A DNA stretch of 64,000 nucleotides from Uloborus plumipes (taxonomy: Eukaryota > Arthropoda > Arachnida > Araneae > Uloboridae), in the NCBI GenBank assembly GCA_038373865.1, contig JAXGGA010002161.1:1-64000 (forward strand). Reading direction: 5' to 3'. How positions within the stretch are numbered: the stretch's first letter is position 1; each line of letters starts with the position of its first letter. The translations under genes and the position numbers were made by a program. The notes under the pieces are model-generated. The model searched no databases and was not told where the DNA came from. It saw nothing but the letters and a program-made list of their open reading frames with translations. Of the stretch, positions 44,687 to 56,864 are shown in pieces.

Positions 44687-47491
44687 TAGGATGGAGCGAA
44701 AAAAACAAAGTTTTTATTTTCGAATAGTAATAGTGCGGAAAAGTTGCGATTGGTGAAGAGTTACAAAACAAAACAAAATTTTTTGAAATCGGATAATATC
44801 TTCCGCTCCTGCAACGAGCCTGAAATTTTGAAAAAATGAAAATTTTCATGTGTTTTTCGCGATTTTTTAAAATTTTTGTTTTAATGTTTTATTTTAATGC
44901 TCTTGGACGGAAAAGTTACGTTTAGTGAAGCCTTCTGAAATTTTAAAAAATATATTGAAATCGAATAATACCTTCTGATCCAGGAACAAGCCAGAAAAAC
45001 CAAAAAATTATAAAATTTCAGCTTTTTTGGGGGTGATGAAAAAAAATTTAAAAAAAAAAAATATGTTCTCATTTTTTTTTCTTTTTTACCCGGTATTATA
45101 GCGTAAAGAATTTTAAAAAGCACTTTATTACTCTTAAACATTAATTTTTTTCTTGATTTTTCAGGTATCTTCTAAACATGCAAAACTACCATTTTTTACA
45201 ACAATGAAACATTTTCAAATAATCGAAAGTTATAAAATATTTTCCAAAATTTCTGCAATCCAGTACAAAAATCCACTAAATAAAACACCCACTCCTAAAA
45301 TAAACGCTAATTTTAATCACTAAACTATAAGCAATTTTAATACCTAACTAATTATATACAGTTTCTTAAGCCCCTTTTGTAGTCTGTGCCTTCTATAATT
45401 ATGTTGCCTAACTTAACTGACTACCCACAGAATCCTTTAACATTAATTTAATTATAAACTTATTTTAAAATTAAAACTTCTTTAAAATTAAACCTAGTTA
45501 GGTTAGGTAGTGTATAGAATGAGACTGCAAAATGCAATTAAATATTCAGAAACTAACATTATAATGAGGTAGGTATTAAAATAGTTTATCGTTTAGGGAG
45601 AAAAAATATTGTTCATCTTATGAGTTAGTGTTTTGTTCAATGGATTTTTGTACTGAAAAAGTTAAACAAATTTAATAATTAGGTATGGGTAAAAAATTTC
45701 ATGTAAATGTTATCTGTTATTTTTTGCTTTTTAGTTGCTTTTAGTTTGCTTTAAGGTTATCTTGGTGCCTACAGTAACACAGTCCCAGGCAAAGTGGGGC
45801 AAGGTGTAACAAAAATTAAGGATTGGAAAGCATTTGACAAGGAGAGGGCACTATACTGCCCCACACACCCCTATTAGCCTTATGCAAAAAACGTTAAAAC
45901 ATGTTATCATGACAATTGAACATTTGGCACACGATTGCAGAGAAACTTGTGCATCAAAGGTTACTATAAGCATCTCGGTGATGATTTTGGAACACATTTC
46001 ATATGAAAGCTATAAATATAAGGAATGTATTAGTGTAGAAGACAAAACAAATTTTAGATTTTGTTGATTTCTAATTTTTCATACACAAAATTATTTTTAA
46101 ATAAATAATTAAATTTAAGTTTAAAAAACTAAAAAATACGCTTTTAGAGTTAATCAAACTATAAAGCTTTAAACCATTTCAAATTATAAGTTTACATGCA
46201 CCTTATAATACATCAACATGTAATATAGTTTAGCCTTTAGTACTAATAATAGCATTCAATAACATCAACATGTAATAATATAGTTTAGCCTTTAGTATTA
46301 ACAATAGTATTAAATATATCACTTTTATATTTTTAAAGAACGTGAATTTTATCTTTTATTCAGAGTTACATACATACTGACAAACCCACACGTGAAACTA
46401 GTAAAAGCGTATTAAAAACCAAACCGCCATTAAAAAACAACTGGAAGCTAAACAGAAAAAAAATAATACATAATATTTACATACAACTTCATACCCATAC
46501 CTAATTATTAAATTTGTTTAACTTTTTCAGTACAAAAATCCATTGAACAAAACACTTACCCATAAGATGAACAATATTTTTTATCCCTAAACGATAAACT
46601 ATTTTAATACCTACCTCATTATAATGTTAGTTTCTGAATATTTAATTGCATTTTGCAGTCTCATTCTATACACTACCTAACCTAACTAGGTTTAATTTTA
46701 AAGACGTTTTAATTTTAAAATAAGTTTCTAATTAAATTAATGTTAAAGGATTCTGTGAGTAGTCAGTTAAGTTAGGCAACATAATTATAGAAGGCACAGA
46801 CTACAAAAGGGGATTAAGAAACTGTATATAATTAGTTAGGTATTAAAGTTATTTATAGTTTAGTGATTAAAATTAGCGTTTATTTTAGGAGTGGGTGTTT
46901 TATTTAGTGGATTTTTGTACTGGATTGCAGAAATTTTGGAAAATATTTTATAACTTTCGATTATTTGAAAATGTTTCATTGTTGTAAAAAATGGTAGTTT
47001 TGCATGTTTAGAAGATACCTGAAAAATCAAGAAAAAAATTAATGTTTAAGAGTAATATAGTGCTTTTTAAAAGGCTTTACGCTATAATGCCGGGTAAAAA
47101 AGAAAAAAAAATGAGAACATATTTTTTTTTTAATTTTTTTCATCATCCCAAAAAAGCTGAAATTTTATAATTTTTTGGTTTTTCTGGCTTGTTCCTGGAT
47201 CAGAAGGTATTATTCGATTTCAATATATTTTTTAAAATTTCAGAAGGCTTCACCAAACGTAACTTTTCCGTCCAAGAGCATTAAAATAAAACATTAACAC
47301 AAAAATTTTAAAAAATCGCTAAAAACACATGAAAATTTTCATTTTTTCAAAATTTCAGGCTCGTTGCGGGAACGGAAGATATTATCCGATTTCAAAAATT
47401 TTTGTTTTGTTTTGTAACTCTTCACCAATCGCAACTTTTCCGCACTATTATGATTCGAAAATAAAAACTTTGTTTTTTTGCCTCCACCCTA
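44687..47491. mobile_element. 2.8-kb element with ~1-kb terminal inverted repeats
   Basis: TAGGATGGAG at 44687 and CTCCACCCTA at 47491 start inverted arms that stay similar for about 1 kb each (to about 45745 and from about 46440). ATAAGTAT flanks both sides (44679-44686 and 47492-47499). The central ~700 bp includes a copy of repeat R (46121-46420) and an unrecognised 77-codon stretch (45834-46067). An 8-bp duplication and TAG ends suggest hAT, whereas long arms are more usual for Mutator-like elements. No transposase. Confidence 0.85.
46121..46420 (+). repeat. Repeat family R copy inside the long-TIR element
   Basis: AAAAATACGCTTTTAGAG to AAAAGCGTATTAAAAA. The CATCAACATGTAATATAG block is duplicated internally. 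Confidence 0.7.
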
Positions 47492-47513
47492 ATAAGTATT
47501 CTTAAAACGATGC

Positions 47514-47515
47514 TA

Positions 47516-47600
<85 letters not shown>
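47514..47600 (+). repeat. (CTAT)n then (TA)n microsatellite
   Basis: CTAT repeats pass directly into TA repeats, which end at the CAGGGTGG terminus of the next element. Confidence 0.97.
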
Positions 47601-47601
<1 letters not shown>

Positions 47602-47604
<3 letters not shown>

Positions 47605-48379
47605 GGTGGTTATAAATTAACGGGAGGTGTTTGGAGCCCTATAGCTCGCGAACTACTGGGCGAAATATTGCCGAATTTCGTGAGCGTGCATATTAGACCA
47701 TGGGATTTTGATTTCATGAATAAAAAAAATTAGTTTGAAAAATCACCTCAAGGGGGAAATTTGGCGCTGTAAAAGTGTATTATTCTGATTATCGAAGAAT
47801 TAATTGCTACTGATAAAATATGCATCCATTTTATTTGCAAAAATGACTTTTTTGTCACAAATGTGGCTCGATATGATCGTCATTGTAAAGTTGTAAGAAC
47901 TACACACGATGCACAACATTTTCTACGGCAGCTCGTAACATATCAGAATGGATTTCTTGATGAGAATGCTCCCAGTCCGTCATTTTACAGATGATCGCTA
48001 AACGCAACGCGTTTATGCAAATTATTGCATTCTATTTGGTTAAATGGACCGCTATTTTGTTCGTGGTGATTTTTTTTTTTTTTTAATAGAAAATTCTACG
48101 GCGATCCTATTAAACCTCATTTGCAAAGCACAATCATTTTTGCTTGGCGAAATTGATGTATACAGCATCTTTTCAAGTTTAATTCGCGATATTCAGTGTA
48201 ATACACTTTTACAGCGCCAAATTTCCCCCTGGTGGTGATTTTTCAAACTAATTTTTTTTATTCCAGAAATCAAAATCCCATGATCTAATATGCCCGCTCA
48301 CGAAATTTGGCAATGTTTCGCCCAGTAGTTCGCGAGCTAGAGGGCTCCAAACACCTCCTGTTAATTTTTAACCACGCTG
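47602..48379. mobile_element. TIR element with CAGGGTGGTT ends in a TA tract
   Basis: CAGGGTGGTTATAAATTAAC at the left and TTAATTTTTAACCACGCTG at the right. Inverted arms of about 170 bp share GGAGGTGTTTGGAGCCCT and TTCGTGAGCG. TA on both sides. Non-coding. Confidence 0.88.

Positions 48380-48447
<68 letters not shown>
48380..48447 (+). repeat. (TA)n microsatellite
   Basis: Continuous TA run with one G interruption. The isoleucine/tyrosine open stretch across it is an artefact of this repeat. Confidence 0.97.
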
Positions 48448-48451
<4 letters not shown>

Positions 48452-48621
48452 TGAGCCCGCTTAATGGAATAGTGATTTTTCCACGAAAAAATGTTCTAAT
48501 AAGTGGAATACTCCATTATTCGGGATGAAAATAATGTATTACAACGGTTTGATACATTGAAAATATATTATATTAAACGGGATATTCTTTTAACCGATAT
48601 TCTGATAAGCGGGCATCACTG
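48448..48621. mobile_element. Pogo/Tigger-like MITE, short
   Basis: 174 bp, CAGATGAGCCCGCTTA at the left and TAAGCGGGCATCACTG at the right, TA flanks. Ends resemble the CAGT...-type pogo/Tigger termini. Confidence 0.75.
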
Positions 48622-48631
48622 TATATATATT

Positions 48632-49615
48632 CAGAGGAACTCCGACGCAGATAACTCGACAACCTCAGTGAGACGGCATTTATTTTTCCAATGGTTGGTC
48701 CAATGTTAATTTCGATGAGTGCAAACCTCTCTAACTCGACTCACATTTACAAGAACCTCTTTTAGTCGACATCCACTCGCAATTTCAGTCTACTTTTTTC
48801 GACCAATATTCTTTCTCAGTAACCATTTAAGAGAATTCTGCTGCTTATGGGTCAGTCAATTAATTTTTTTCCGAAAAGAGTGCCTTTCTCTAGGGCAAAG
48901 GGTGCTTATAGGGTAAGTGCTCCAGTAGTCGGCCACAATGACATAAAACTCCTCATAAATAGTACATTTTTAATAAAATCAGATCTGACGCATTCACACA
49001 TTCATGTACCTATCCTCAATCATCAACCAGTGGCAGTTAAGTTTTGGGTACTTTTTTTTGAATTAGTAGTGAGCCATTTCATTTTCAATGGTGTGCCCGT
49101 CATCCAAGATTGCGATTCTGCTCATTTTTCCTACTGGAGCATTTACTAGTGTTGACAACAGCTTGGATTTTAACATAATTTTTTTTTAATTTCTGAAATT
49201 AGTAAACGATTCATTATCAAAAAGGTTCATTCTAAAGTTTTACCTTGTTTTTGTTGCTGTATTGATAGCTGAAAGTTCTAGGTTAGCCAAGATCAACAAA
49301 AGATCTCTGAAATGGCCGACTACTGGAGCACTTACCCAATCTCTTTTCCAAAATTATGTATTTATTTTCAATGAGGTATTCAAGTTTGTCCTGTTTATTT
49401 TTCTATGTTCTTTTCAATAAAAAAGAAAAAGTAAAAGAAATAAAAAAAATGTTGATGGAAATTAATTTGTATAACATTGATGGTAAATACCAGTAAATTA
49501 GCATTACAGAAAACACTTCAAAAGTGGAAATAATGAAACCTGGGTAAGTTGACAGCCGCTTAACTCAACACATTTTCGTCTTCCCGTGGAGTGTCGACTT
49601 ACCGAGGTTCCACTG
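48632..49615. mobile_element. Pogo/Tigger-like non-autonomous element, interrupted
   Basis: CAGAGGAACTCCG at the left and CGAGGTTCCACTG at the right, with AACTCGAC/GTCGACTTA subterminal words and TA after the right end. Contains the element at 48911-49337. Confidence 0.65.
48911..49337. mobile_element. 427-bp MITE with perfect 25-bp TIRs, nested
   Basis: GGGTAAGTGCTCCAGTAGTC starts the left terminus. The 25 bases 48911-48935 are exactly inverted at 49313-49337. No target duplication is evident. The 100-codon open stretch spanning it is not supported as a gene. Confidence 0.85.
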
Positions 49616-50102
49616 TATATATGAGTGATTCTACAAAAATGGGCAAATTTGTGTTCCATACTGATTGCTCTGTTTGTTTTTAATTTAATAAAAAACCATT
49701 TTGGGAATATTTTTATGCGTCTTTTGTTCTATAATTCTGATTATCAACAAAGTCGATAATTAATTATTATTCATTTAAAAATAAAATATTACATTGAAAT
49801 GTCGTCCACATGCCCTGTCCCATAGGTGCAATTTTCACAATCAATGGAATATAGATTTTTAAAAAAATAAGTGATTTTTTCTCTAGAGTTTTTTATTTAT
49901 AAATGTGAATGTGTGCAAGATGTAAATCACAAAAAAAGCAAAATAATGTGAAAATAATGTCTCTAAAAGTTAATCTAAACTTTGTCCCAGGGATTATCAG
50001 TCATCCACATGTCTGAAAAGTATAGATATTTTTCTCTGAAATGTTTTATTCAAAACACATCTTAAAATAAAGCATGGAACTTTGTTATTCTTGGTTGAAG
50101 AT

Positions 50103-50321
50103 AGGGGTCTCAGTGGCCGAGCAGTCTAAGGCGTGTTGCCGATAACTCTGAGACGGTGGGTTCGACTCCCTCCCTAGCTCCGGATGTACTTTCCTTCCTT
50201 AGTGCTGTAACCCTTTCATACATTAGATATATGTAATAAAAATCATATGTAACGGGGGCAAAACACTAGATTGTAGTCCTCATCAAGAAACCTGGGCATA
50301 TAGTCCAAAAAAAAAAACGAA
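50103..50321 (+). mobile_element. tRNA-derived SINE with poly(A) and 13-bp duplication
   Basis: Head with A box TGGCCGAGCAGTCTAAGG and B box GGGTTCGACTCCC, then a non-tRNA body and an A-rich tail (50306-50317). Flanked by CTTGGTTGAAGAT (50090-50102) and CTTGGCTGAAGAT (50322-50334). This is the hallmark of LINE-mediated target-primed insertion. The head does not fold into a complete tRNA. Confidence 0.9.
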
Positions 50322-50465
50322 CTTGGCTGAAGATTAATTTTGCTGTTCTGCAATTACTTTTTGATAAAAAGCAAGCTAAACTCAACTTTCAAGGCAAGTT
50401 TTTTTCATCTTTGTCATTAACATGGCCTACAGAATGCAAGTAAAATGTACATGTAAAATTTTTTT

Positions 50466-50679
50466 GATGATGAATAGTCCTAAATCTTACATTTGTAGGA
50501 TCTTATTTGAAGTTAAGCCGAAAAATATTAAGATATGACTTTTTGAGAACATATTACATATAAAATTTTTTTGATGATGAATAGTCCTAAATCTTACATT
50601 TGTAGGTTTTTATTCGAAGTTAAGCCGAAAAATATTCAGTTATGACTTTTTGGAACATACTACTTGTGTTTTGTCATTC
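50466..50679 (+). repeat. 107-bp tandem duplication
   Basis: GATGATGAATAGTCCTAAAT begins at 50466 and 50573; the two units differ at only a few sites. Confidence 0.85.
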
Positions 50680-51086
50680 ACGTGGCCTTTTTCTAATGTC
50701 ATTCACATGCTCCACTATGAGACACGTGGATGAATCAAAAGCCAAACTATGACAGTACAATGTTTAAAAATTATGTCTAACAGTTTACAGGTTAAAAAAT
50801 TTCATTAATATACCTATTGTGTTCGTGTTATTCACATACTTATTGTGTTATTCACATACCCATTGTGTCATCCACATGTCCTTTTTATCCTTCATATATG
50901 CTTTCAAAAAAAAAAAAATAAAAACCCAAAAATACAATAAAATTCAAACATTTAAGCTTTGCTGATATTCTATCTTAATTATGCAACTTAACAAAGTATT
51001 TTGCTGATTTTTTTCAGATTTTTAATTTTAAATTATTTTTTTGAAATCTGCATGTTATAAGTATTCCCGTATTTGTAGAATCACCC

Positions 51087-51450
51087 ATATACATATTTAT
51101 TTCATTGACATTTTGCTTCAGGGCACAATTCAATTGTAAGTAAGAAACTATTTTCCTGAAAACAACATACTCATAACTTTTAGGTCAATGGAGCAACTTG
51201 CAGCACCACGAAACCCGACTACAAAGCTGTTACTCGAAAATTCTCCACGCGATAAATTTTCTTAAGTGTCATACATAATGAATGGGTGCCCTAAATGATG
51301 CATTTAATCTCTCGGAAACTGAGGTAACATCTCGAACATGATGTGTTACGCAAATTAATCCTAAACAGTTCCTTCAACGAATGTCCAACTTGATGTGAGA
51401 ATTTTGTAGTATCTTTAGATCGAAAGGCAGAATGTAACTTTGAATATGCA
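51087..51450. other. Unassigned sequence
   Basis: No supported feature. Confidence 0.35.
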
Positions 51451-51866
51451 CACTGCAAAAAATAAACCGTTGTACTTACAGTATAATTCTGGCAACAGAA
51501 GTTGCAGTTTAAAACCGTAAAATGCATAGTAATAAACTACAAAACTAGCAATTTTACAGTTAATTGATGTAAAGCAGCAATTTTAGTTTATTGCTGTAAA
51601 GCAGCTATTTTACAGTTTATTACCGGAATTTTACAGTTTACTTCCACAAAACTAGCTGTATAAAACTGTGAAAACAACAGTATAAAACTAAGGCTCCAGT
51701 TTAAAACTAAAATGCACTGTAATAAACTAAAATGAGCAATTTTACTGTTTATTACTGTAAAATTGTCAATTTACAATTTGTAACTGTAAAATGAGCAATT
51801 TTAACAGTTTATTTCTATAAAATTAGCTGTATTGTACTGTAAAAACAACATTCATTTTTTACAGTG
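51451..51866. mobile_element. ACTGTAAA-rich MITE with CACTGYAAAAAAT ends
   Basis: CACTGCAAAAAATAAACC at the left, CATTTTTTACAGTG at the right. The interior is built from degenerate repeats of AAACTGTAAAATGAGCAATT. Fragment at 15045-15127. Confidence 0.75.
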
Positions 51867-51879
51867 TAATTACTAGGGA

Positions 51880-52320
51880 AAGCAAGGGAACAACTAATGG
51901 GGAAAATCCTTCCCCCTCCCACCTGTATTGATGCTTCTGGCTTTGAAAAATTATATATAGTTTAAAATATCGAAAATTCTTAAATACGATTCAAGCACCC
52001 CCCCCCCGCCCCTCTCAAGAAAAAGATGACTTCCTGCGCGAATGCTCCCTTCCTCCAGCCTTGGTGATGCTACTGTGTTTGATAGATAATATATATTATA
52101 AAGTATTAGGAGAAACTCCTTGAAAAAAAGCAATTATATTTTCTATAGGTTCTTAAATTCGTTTGGGTGTCATCCCGGACGGCTGTTACCCTGCGTAAAT
52201 CCGCTCCCCCCTTCCACTGAATTTACGGGCTTTAGCAGATTATATATAATTTATAATTTTAAGTTAAAACTCCGAGTGAAAATATTTACTTTTAGAAAAA
52301 CTCTTAAATACATTTTGGGC
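51880..52320 (+). repeat. Degenerate ~150-170-bp tandem repeat
   Basis: TTCTTAAAT-type words at 51978, 52150 and 52301. Each is preceded by an AATATATATTATAAAG-like stretch and a C-rich CTCCCTTCC-type block. Three diverged units. Confidence 0.5.
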
Positions 52321-53399
52321 GATATATATAATATATATATACATATTTGTACTTGCAAGTTCCAGCTAAAAGAACCAATTCCAAATTTTGAAAGAATATC
52401 CGAATATCCTGCGCAAATATTTACTGAACGTCCTTTTCCTATGTCTTTGTTCATATTACAATGTTTTAAAAACAAAAGTAAGATGTCGAAAACGCTTCCA
52501 GGCCTGAGCAAGATGAAAAATTTGCATTCTTAGCTTAATCGACCTTGTAAAACCTCAAAAGTTTTTCTTTAGAGAAATAGGATGCGCCTTTTTCAAAAAT
52601 ACTTTTCTCAGTAAAATCTTCGTTTGTTGAGTGATGTTAGTGATTTAAAACGAGAATATCCAAAAATGGTTGTTATTTCAAAATCTCCAGGATATTTTTC
52701 GTAAAATGTAAACAAAATTTTTCTTAACAAAGCTAAATGAAGCATTCATTATAAAGAACGGCTAGAGAATGAACTGAATAAAAATAAAATAAAAAAGAAA
52801 ATCGTTACTCAAAATATCAATTCTTGCAGACACAAAGGAGATAAATCTAGTTACCGAGAAAGTTTCCTTAGAATAAGGACGAAAGTTCGAACTTCTATTA
52901 AGGAATAGCTTGATAAAATTAATCGCCTTCCCAATTAGTATTCATCGATAAAATTTTAGAATTATTTTTTTTTCTTAGTTTTTCTCTGACGTATGATTTC
53001 TTTTGTTGAATACCGAGTAATGATGTCCAATTCATTTGTTTCGAGTAAATTGCTTAAATTACCATTTCAAAAGTTACCAGAAATTTTGCTTTTAGCGTTT
53101 CAAGAACAATTGCAATTTCCAGAATTTACATTTATTTTCAATTATCTGACTAGTAGATTATTAGTTTTTCAAAAAATGAAAGCTTTTTTTAATGCATTGT
53201 TAAAATTGTTTCCGTTGCACAAACAGAGGCCATTCGTATTTTCGTATAATTTTATAGACAAGTAACAAGTTGAATAAAAGTTTTATTTCACTAGCGTACG
53301 CTTGTTTCACAAAATATCAACTTGTTGGTTAAACGTGACAAGAGCGAATAATTTAAAAAATTGAGTTTTCTGTGGGTATGAGAAAGTTTTATCTACAGA
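52321..53399. other. Unassigned sequence
   Basis: AT-rich; open stretches (for example 52993-53265) show no recognisable domain. Confidence 0.4.
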
Positions 53400-53775
53400 A
53401 AATGTTTTAATCTTTTAGTTCAAGATTTTTCTTCTTTTTCTTTACGTTCCTCCTTTTATGCTTTGCATTTTTCTTTATCTTTAAAACTTGTTCTCCTTTT
53501 CTTTATTTTTACACCATTTTTTGAACCTTTTCTCATTTTCCTTCATGCATTTTTCTCGTTTTTTTCTTCAAACATGTTTATCTTTTTCATTTTTTCCTAT
53601 ATTATCGTTTTAAACATTTTTCTCTTTTTTCTTTTCAACATTTTTCTTTCTTCTCCTTTAGGCATTTTTCTATCTTTACTTTGGAAACTTTTCTCTTTTT
53701 TGTCTTCTGACATTTTTCTCCTTATCTCTTAAACATTTTTCTCTTATTTCTTTGAATAATTCTCTCATTTTCAGT
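53400..53775 (+). repeat. Polypyrimidine tandem tract
   Basis: Degenerate ~30-bp units of the form AACATTTTTCTCTTTTTTCTTT, strongly T/C on the + strand. The hydrophobic open frame over it results from this composition. Confidence 0.8.
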
Positions 53776-54423
53776 AGCTCTTGAATCAAAAGATGCGTTC
53801 TGTGATGCGACAGAGTGCAATGAAATTGAACATTTTCTATTCGAAAGGACCACTGAGCGTCGAAGTGAAATAAAGCAGAAAAAAAATTAAATAAATTTTT
53901 CAGACAAATTAACATTTTTGCAAGCTAGGATTGTAGATAGGTTTTGAAACAATCCATGTATCTAAACGTTAAACATTTGCATAAACTTCAATCACCTTTT
54001 CAAATTTTAAACCGAGATTGACTACATTACAAAATACATATGGAAACATTTTCAACACGTTTCTTATCATTCAACATTTTTCAAGTTTTTTTTTTCTGCG
54101 TTGAGTTTCTTTTTTATTTGAAAAATGTAAAAGTCTTAAACAATTACCAATCATTGCTCTCCTTTTTCACGTGTTTTTTTTTTTTTTTTTCAATGTTCGC
54201 CCAAGTGCAAAAAATTTTAGCTCACTATATTTAATTTCTTCATTACTTTGCCTTTATATATTTACAGTCAGTTTTACAAGCTTCAGCTTTTTGCCACTAT
54301 TAATATTCTGTATTAAAAGAAACATTTATAACAGTCATGAAGGGGATCATTATTTGTTTTCGTTTTCTGTATATTTAGTATGATCTTATCATATTATTTA
54401 CTTATTTTTCGTTTTATTTATTA
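53776..54423. other. Unassigned sequence
   Basis: No supported feature; T runs near 54171-54190. Confidence 0.4.
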
Positions 54424-55836
54424 CTAGCTGTGGGGCCCGGCGTTGCACGGGCTTTAAAGTAGTGATGAAAATTTAAATAAACTACTCGCCGTCAAGGCGG
54501 TATATAATGATATATAACCGCCAAGGCAGCTCGCCTTTAAAGTAGCGAGGAAAGTTTCAGTAATGATATATAACCGCCAAGGCAGCTCGCCTTTAAAGTA
54601 GCGAGGAAAGTTTCAGTAATGATATATAACCGCCAAGGCAGCTCGCCTTTAAAGTAGCGAGGAAAGTTTCAGCAAACTACTCGCCGCCAAGGCGACTCGC
54701 CTTTAAAGTAGTAAGGAAACTTAAAACAAATTACTCGCCGCCAAGGTGGCTCGCATTTAAAGGAGGGAGGAAAGTTTTAGCGAAACCGGTTTCAAAAAAC
54801 TACTCCCCGCTAAAGCGGCACGCTAAAACACTTTCCCGCATAAAAAAGTCAATCGCATTATTTGCACATGCTTCCTCAGGAATAAAAACAATGTCAAGTA
54901 GCACATATTTAGCACTCTCCCTAATAAACAAATACAATTCCCTACCAAAAACAAATATTTCCAAACCGCTCTCTTCCTGTAACATTAATTGCAAAATTCC
55001 AAACAAAAAAGTTGTTTTAATATTTAGATCGCAGCCAAAAAAAATCCCTGCTAAAAACATGAATTACAATTTAATTTGAAACACATTTTCAAAATGGTAC
55101 CAGAAAAAAAATATAAGCCATTAAGTATGCAGGAATTCAAGTGAAACACGGACGATCGCATTATTTGCCTTGAAATGAAATGCTTTTAAGAAACGAAATG
55201 AAGAAAAGGACACCAACAATGAATTTAAAAGATGTCGCCATGGCAACGCAATAAAACTTTAATAGTTTGATCAGGAAAGAGGTTTTCGAACTCAATGTTC
55301 AAACGCTTGTAACTTTTTTTCTAGTGGAGATAATAGCTTGGTTCTTCGACTGTAAGTCGAATCAATTCCGGGGTTAAAAATATCGCTCTATCCAATGGCG
55401 TAAAAATCAAAACTGTAGAGTAATTAGTTTATTTGTATTGATGGTTTTAATGAACCAAGTATTGCAAGAAATCGGGTGAAGCCTTGCAAAAGGCAAGTTT
55501 AAAAATTGAATAACTCGTGCTGTGTTTAAGTTAGAGAATCGAAACAAACTGCATAGGACGGACAAAATTTTTCTGCTTCCAACGATGTATAACATTAATA
55601 TGTGAAAGTAATTTTTAACCCCAGTATCCGGCGATTTATGAGAAAATTGCCTTGAATTCGAATAAAAAACGAATCGCTTATCGAATCTTTTCAAACTATA
55701 GCCTAAAGTCTTTCTGGATAAATGGACTATTCAACACAAAAAGAATTTTTCAAATCGAACCAGTAGTTCCTGAGATTAGCGCGTTCAAACAAACAAACAA
55801 ACAAACAAACTCTACAGCTTTATATATTAGTAAAGA
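54424..55836 (-). mobile_element. Non-autonomous Helitron, minus strand
   Basis: Minus-strand 5' end TCTTTACTAATATATAAAGC at 55836 (after A). The 3' hairpin CCCG/CGGG, CCCCACAG and CTAG lie at 54427-54424, then T. Contains (GTTTG)n near the 5' end and a 56-bp tandem array near the 3' end, plus a fragment of the Harbinger-like MITE at 55130-55167. No Rep/helicase gene. Confidence 0.85.
54490..54775 (+). repeat. 56-bp tandem array in the Helitron
   Basis: CCGCCAAGGCAGCTCGCCTT starts at 54518, 54574 and 54630 with exact 56-bp spacing; diverged units follow at 54684 and about 54737. Confidence 0.9.
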
Positions 55837-56864
55837 TTATTACATTATGGTTTTGTTTCATCTATTTATTGAAACTGACGTTAGTCCAAAAATGGCGATT
55901 TCAACTTTTTGACTGCATTGCTTGCAGAATCTTGTTCTACATCGACCCACGAGAACATTATTCTATACCAGAAATTCCTTCACAATTATTTTGCAGGGCT
56001 AAAAGAGACCGATTTCCATCCTTTGCATGCACCCGACAATCGTTTTAGTCCTCTACTGAAAAGTTACTAAGATGGACTTACGTTAGTCTGCATCTGAGGT
56101 ACAGAATTCATGTTTTACAATACTTAACTACTTATTTATTTATTCAATCTCATTTTTAAACGATATTTTTATAACCCATTAAGTTTCTCTCATGTCTTTA
56201 TTTTATTTCTTTTTATTCATTTATTTGTGTTACTTTATTTTCAAACTTTTAACGCAAATGTAGGCGAAAAAAAGCAGAACATAACGCATTCAAAAAGGCG
56301 AAAAAGCTTTCATCACATAATAAAAAATGTCGCTATAAATCATTAGAACATTTACACCTTTTTGGAAGCAGTTACACCGAGCATTTCCGTTATTTCGTGC
56401 TGATTCATCACTGGGGATTTTTCCGTAATAAATTCTTCCCGTATCGATCTGCGACTGTGACTGTAGGCAATGCTCAATGGATTGTTTTTTATTACGGAGG
56501 GAAATGTTTAATCACTGCTCGTATTCCCGAGTCAGCTCGATATAAGCCAAAGATTTTCAACCTGTGTTTTTACGGAATTCACGGAGTTTAAAAGGGGTTC
56601 GTCAGTTATCAGCATTTGTGTAATCAAAGTGCTAAAATGTTGGAGTATGTTATCTTTTTATAAAACACTGAACTCTTAAGGGGTCACATTACCTCAAAAA
56701 TGAGCAAATGATCAAAAATATTTAGATTTGAACAAATGAAAAGCTAGTGGGAAAAAAGTAATTAGCGCCGAGACTATGACAACTATCAGGTGAAAAGTGC
56801 GCAGAGTGGGAAATTGGCTCGTACACGCCAGCTCCCGTTACACAGAGTCTAATTCAGGGAAGTC
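55837..56864. other. Unassigned sequence
   Basis: No supported feature. A 64-codon open stretch (56397-56591) has near-normal codon composition but no recognised family. Confidence 0.35.

Larger units (their letters stand above)
49623..51086. mobile_element. TIR element with GRGTGATTCTACAAA ends
   Basis: GAGTGATTCTACAAAAATGGG at the left and CCCGTATTTGTAGAATCACCC at the right, AT/TA-rich flanks. Contains a SINE (50103-50321), a 107-bp tandem duplication (50466-50679) and about eight copies of a GTCATYCACATG-like word. Confidence 0.75.

Noticed and set aside
48307..48528. Open frame with an isoleucine/tyrosine run
   Set aside because: Direct translation of a (TA)n microsatellite and transposon end.
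48847..49149. 100-codon open frame
   Set aside because: Spans the boundary of a 427-bp MITE and an older element; no recognisable domain.
50103..50180. Functional tRNA gene
   Set aside because: Acceptor stem absent; poly(A) tail and 13-bp duplication show it is a SINE.
53463..53732. Hydrophobic open frame resembling a membrane protein
   Set aside because: Produced by a polypyrimidine tandem tract; Phe/Leu/Ser bias follows from base composition.
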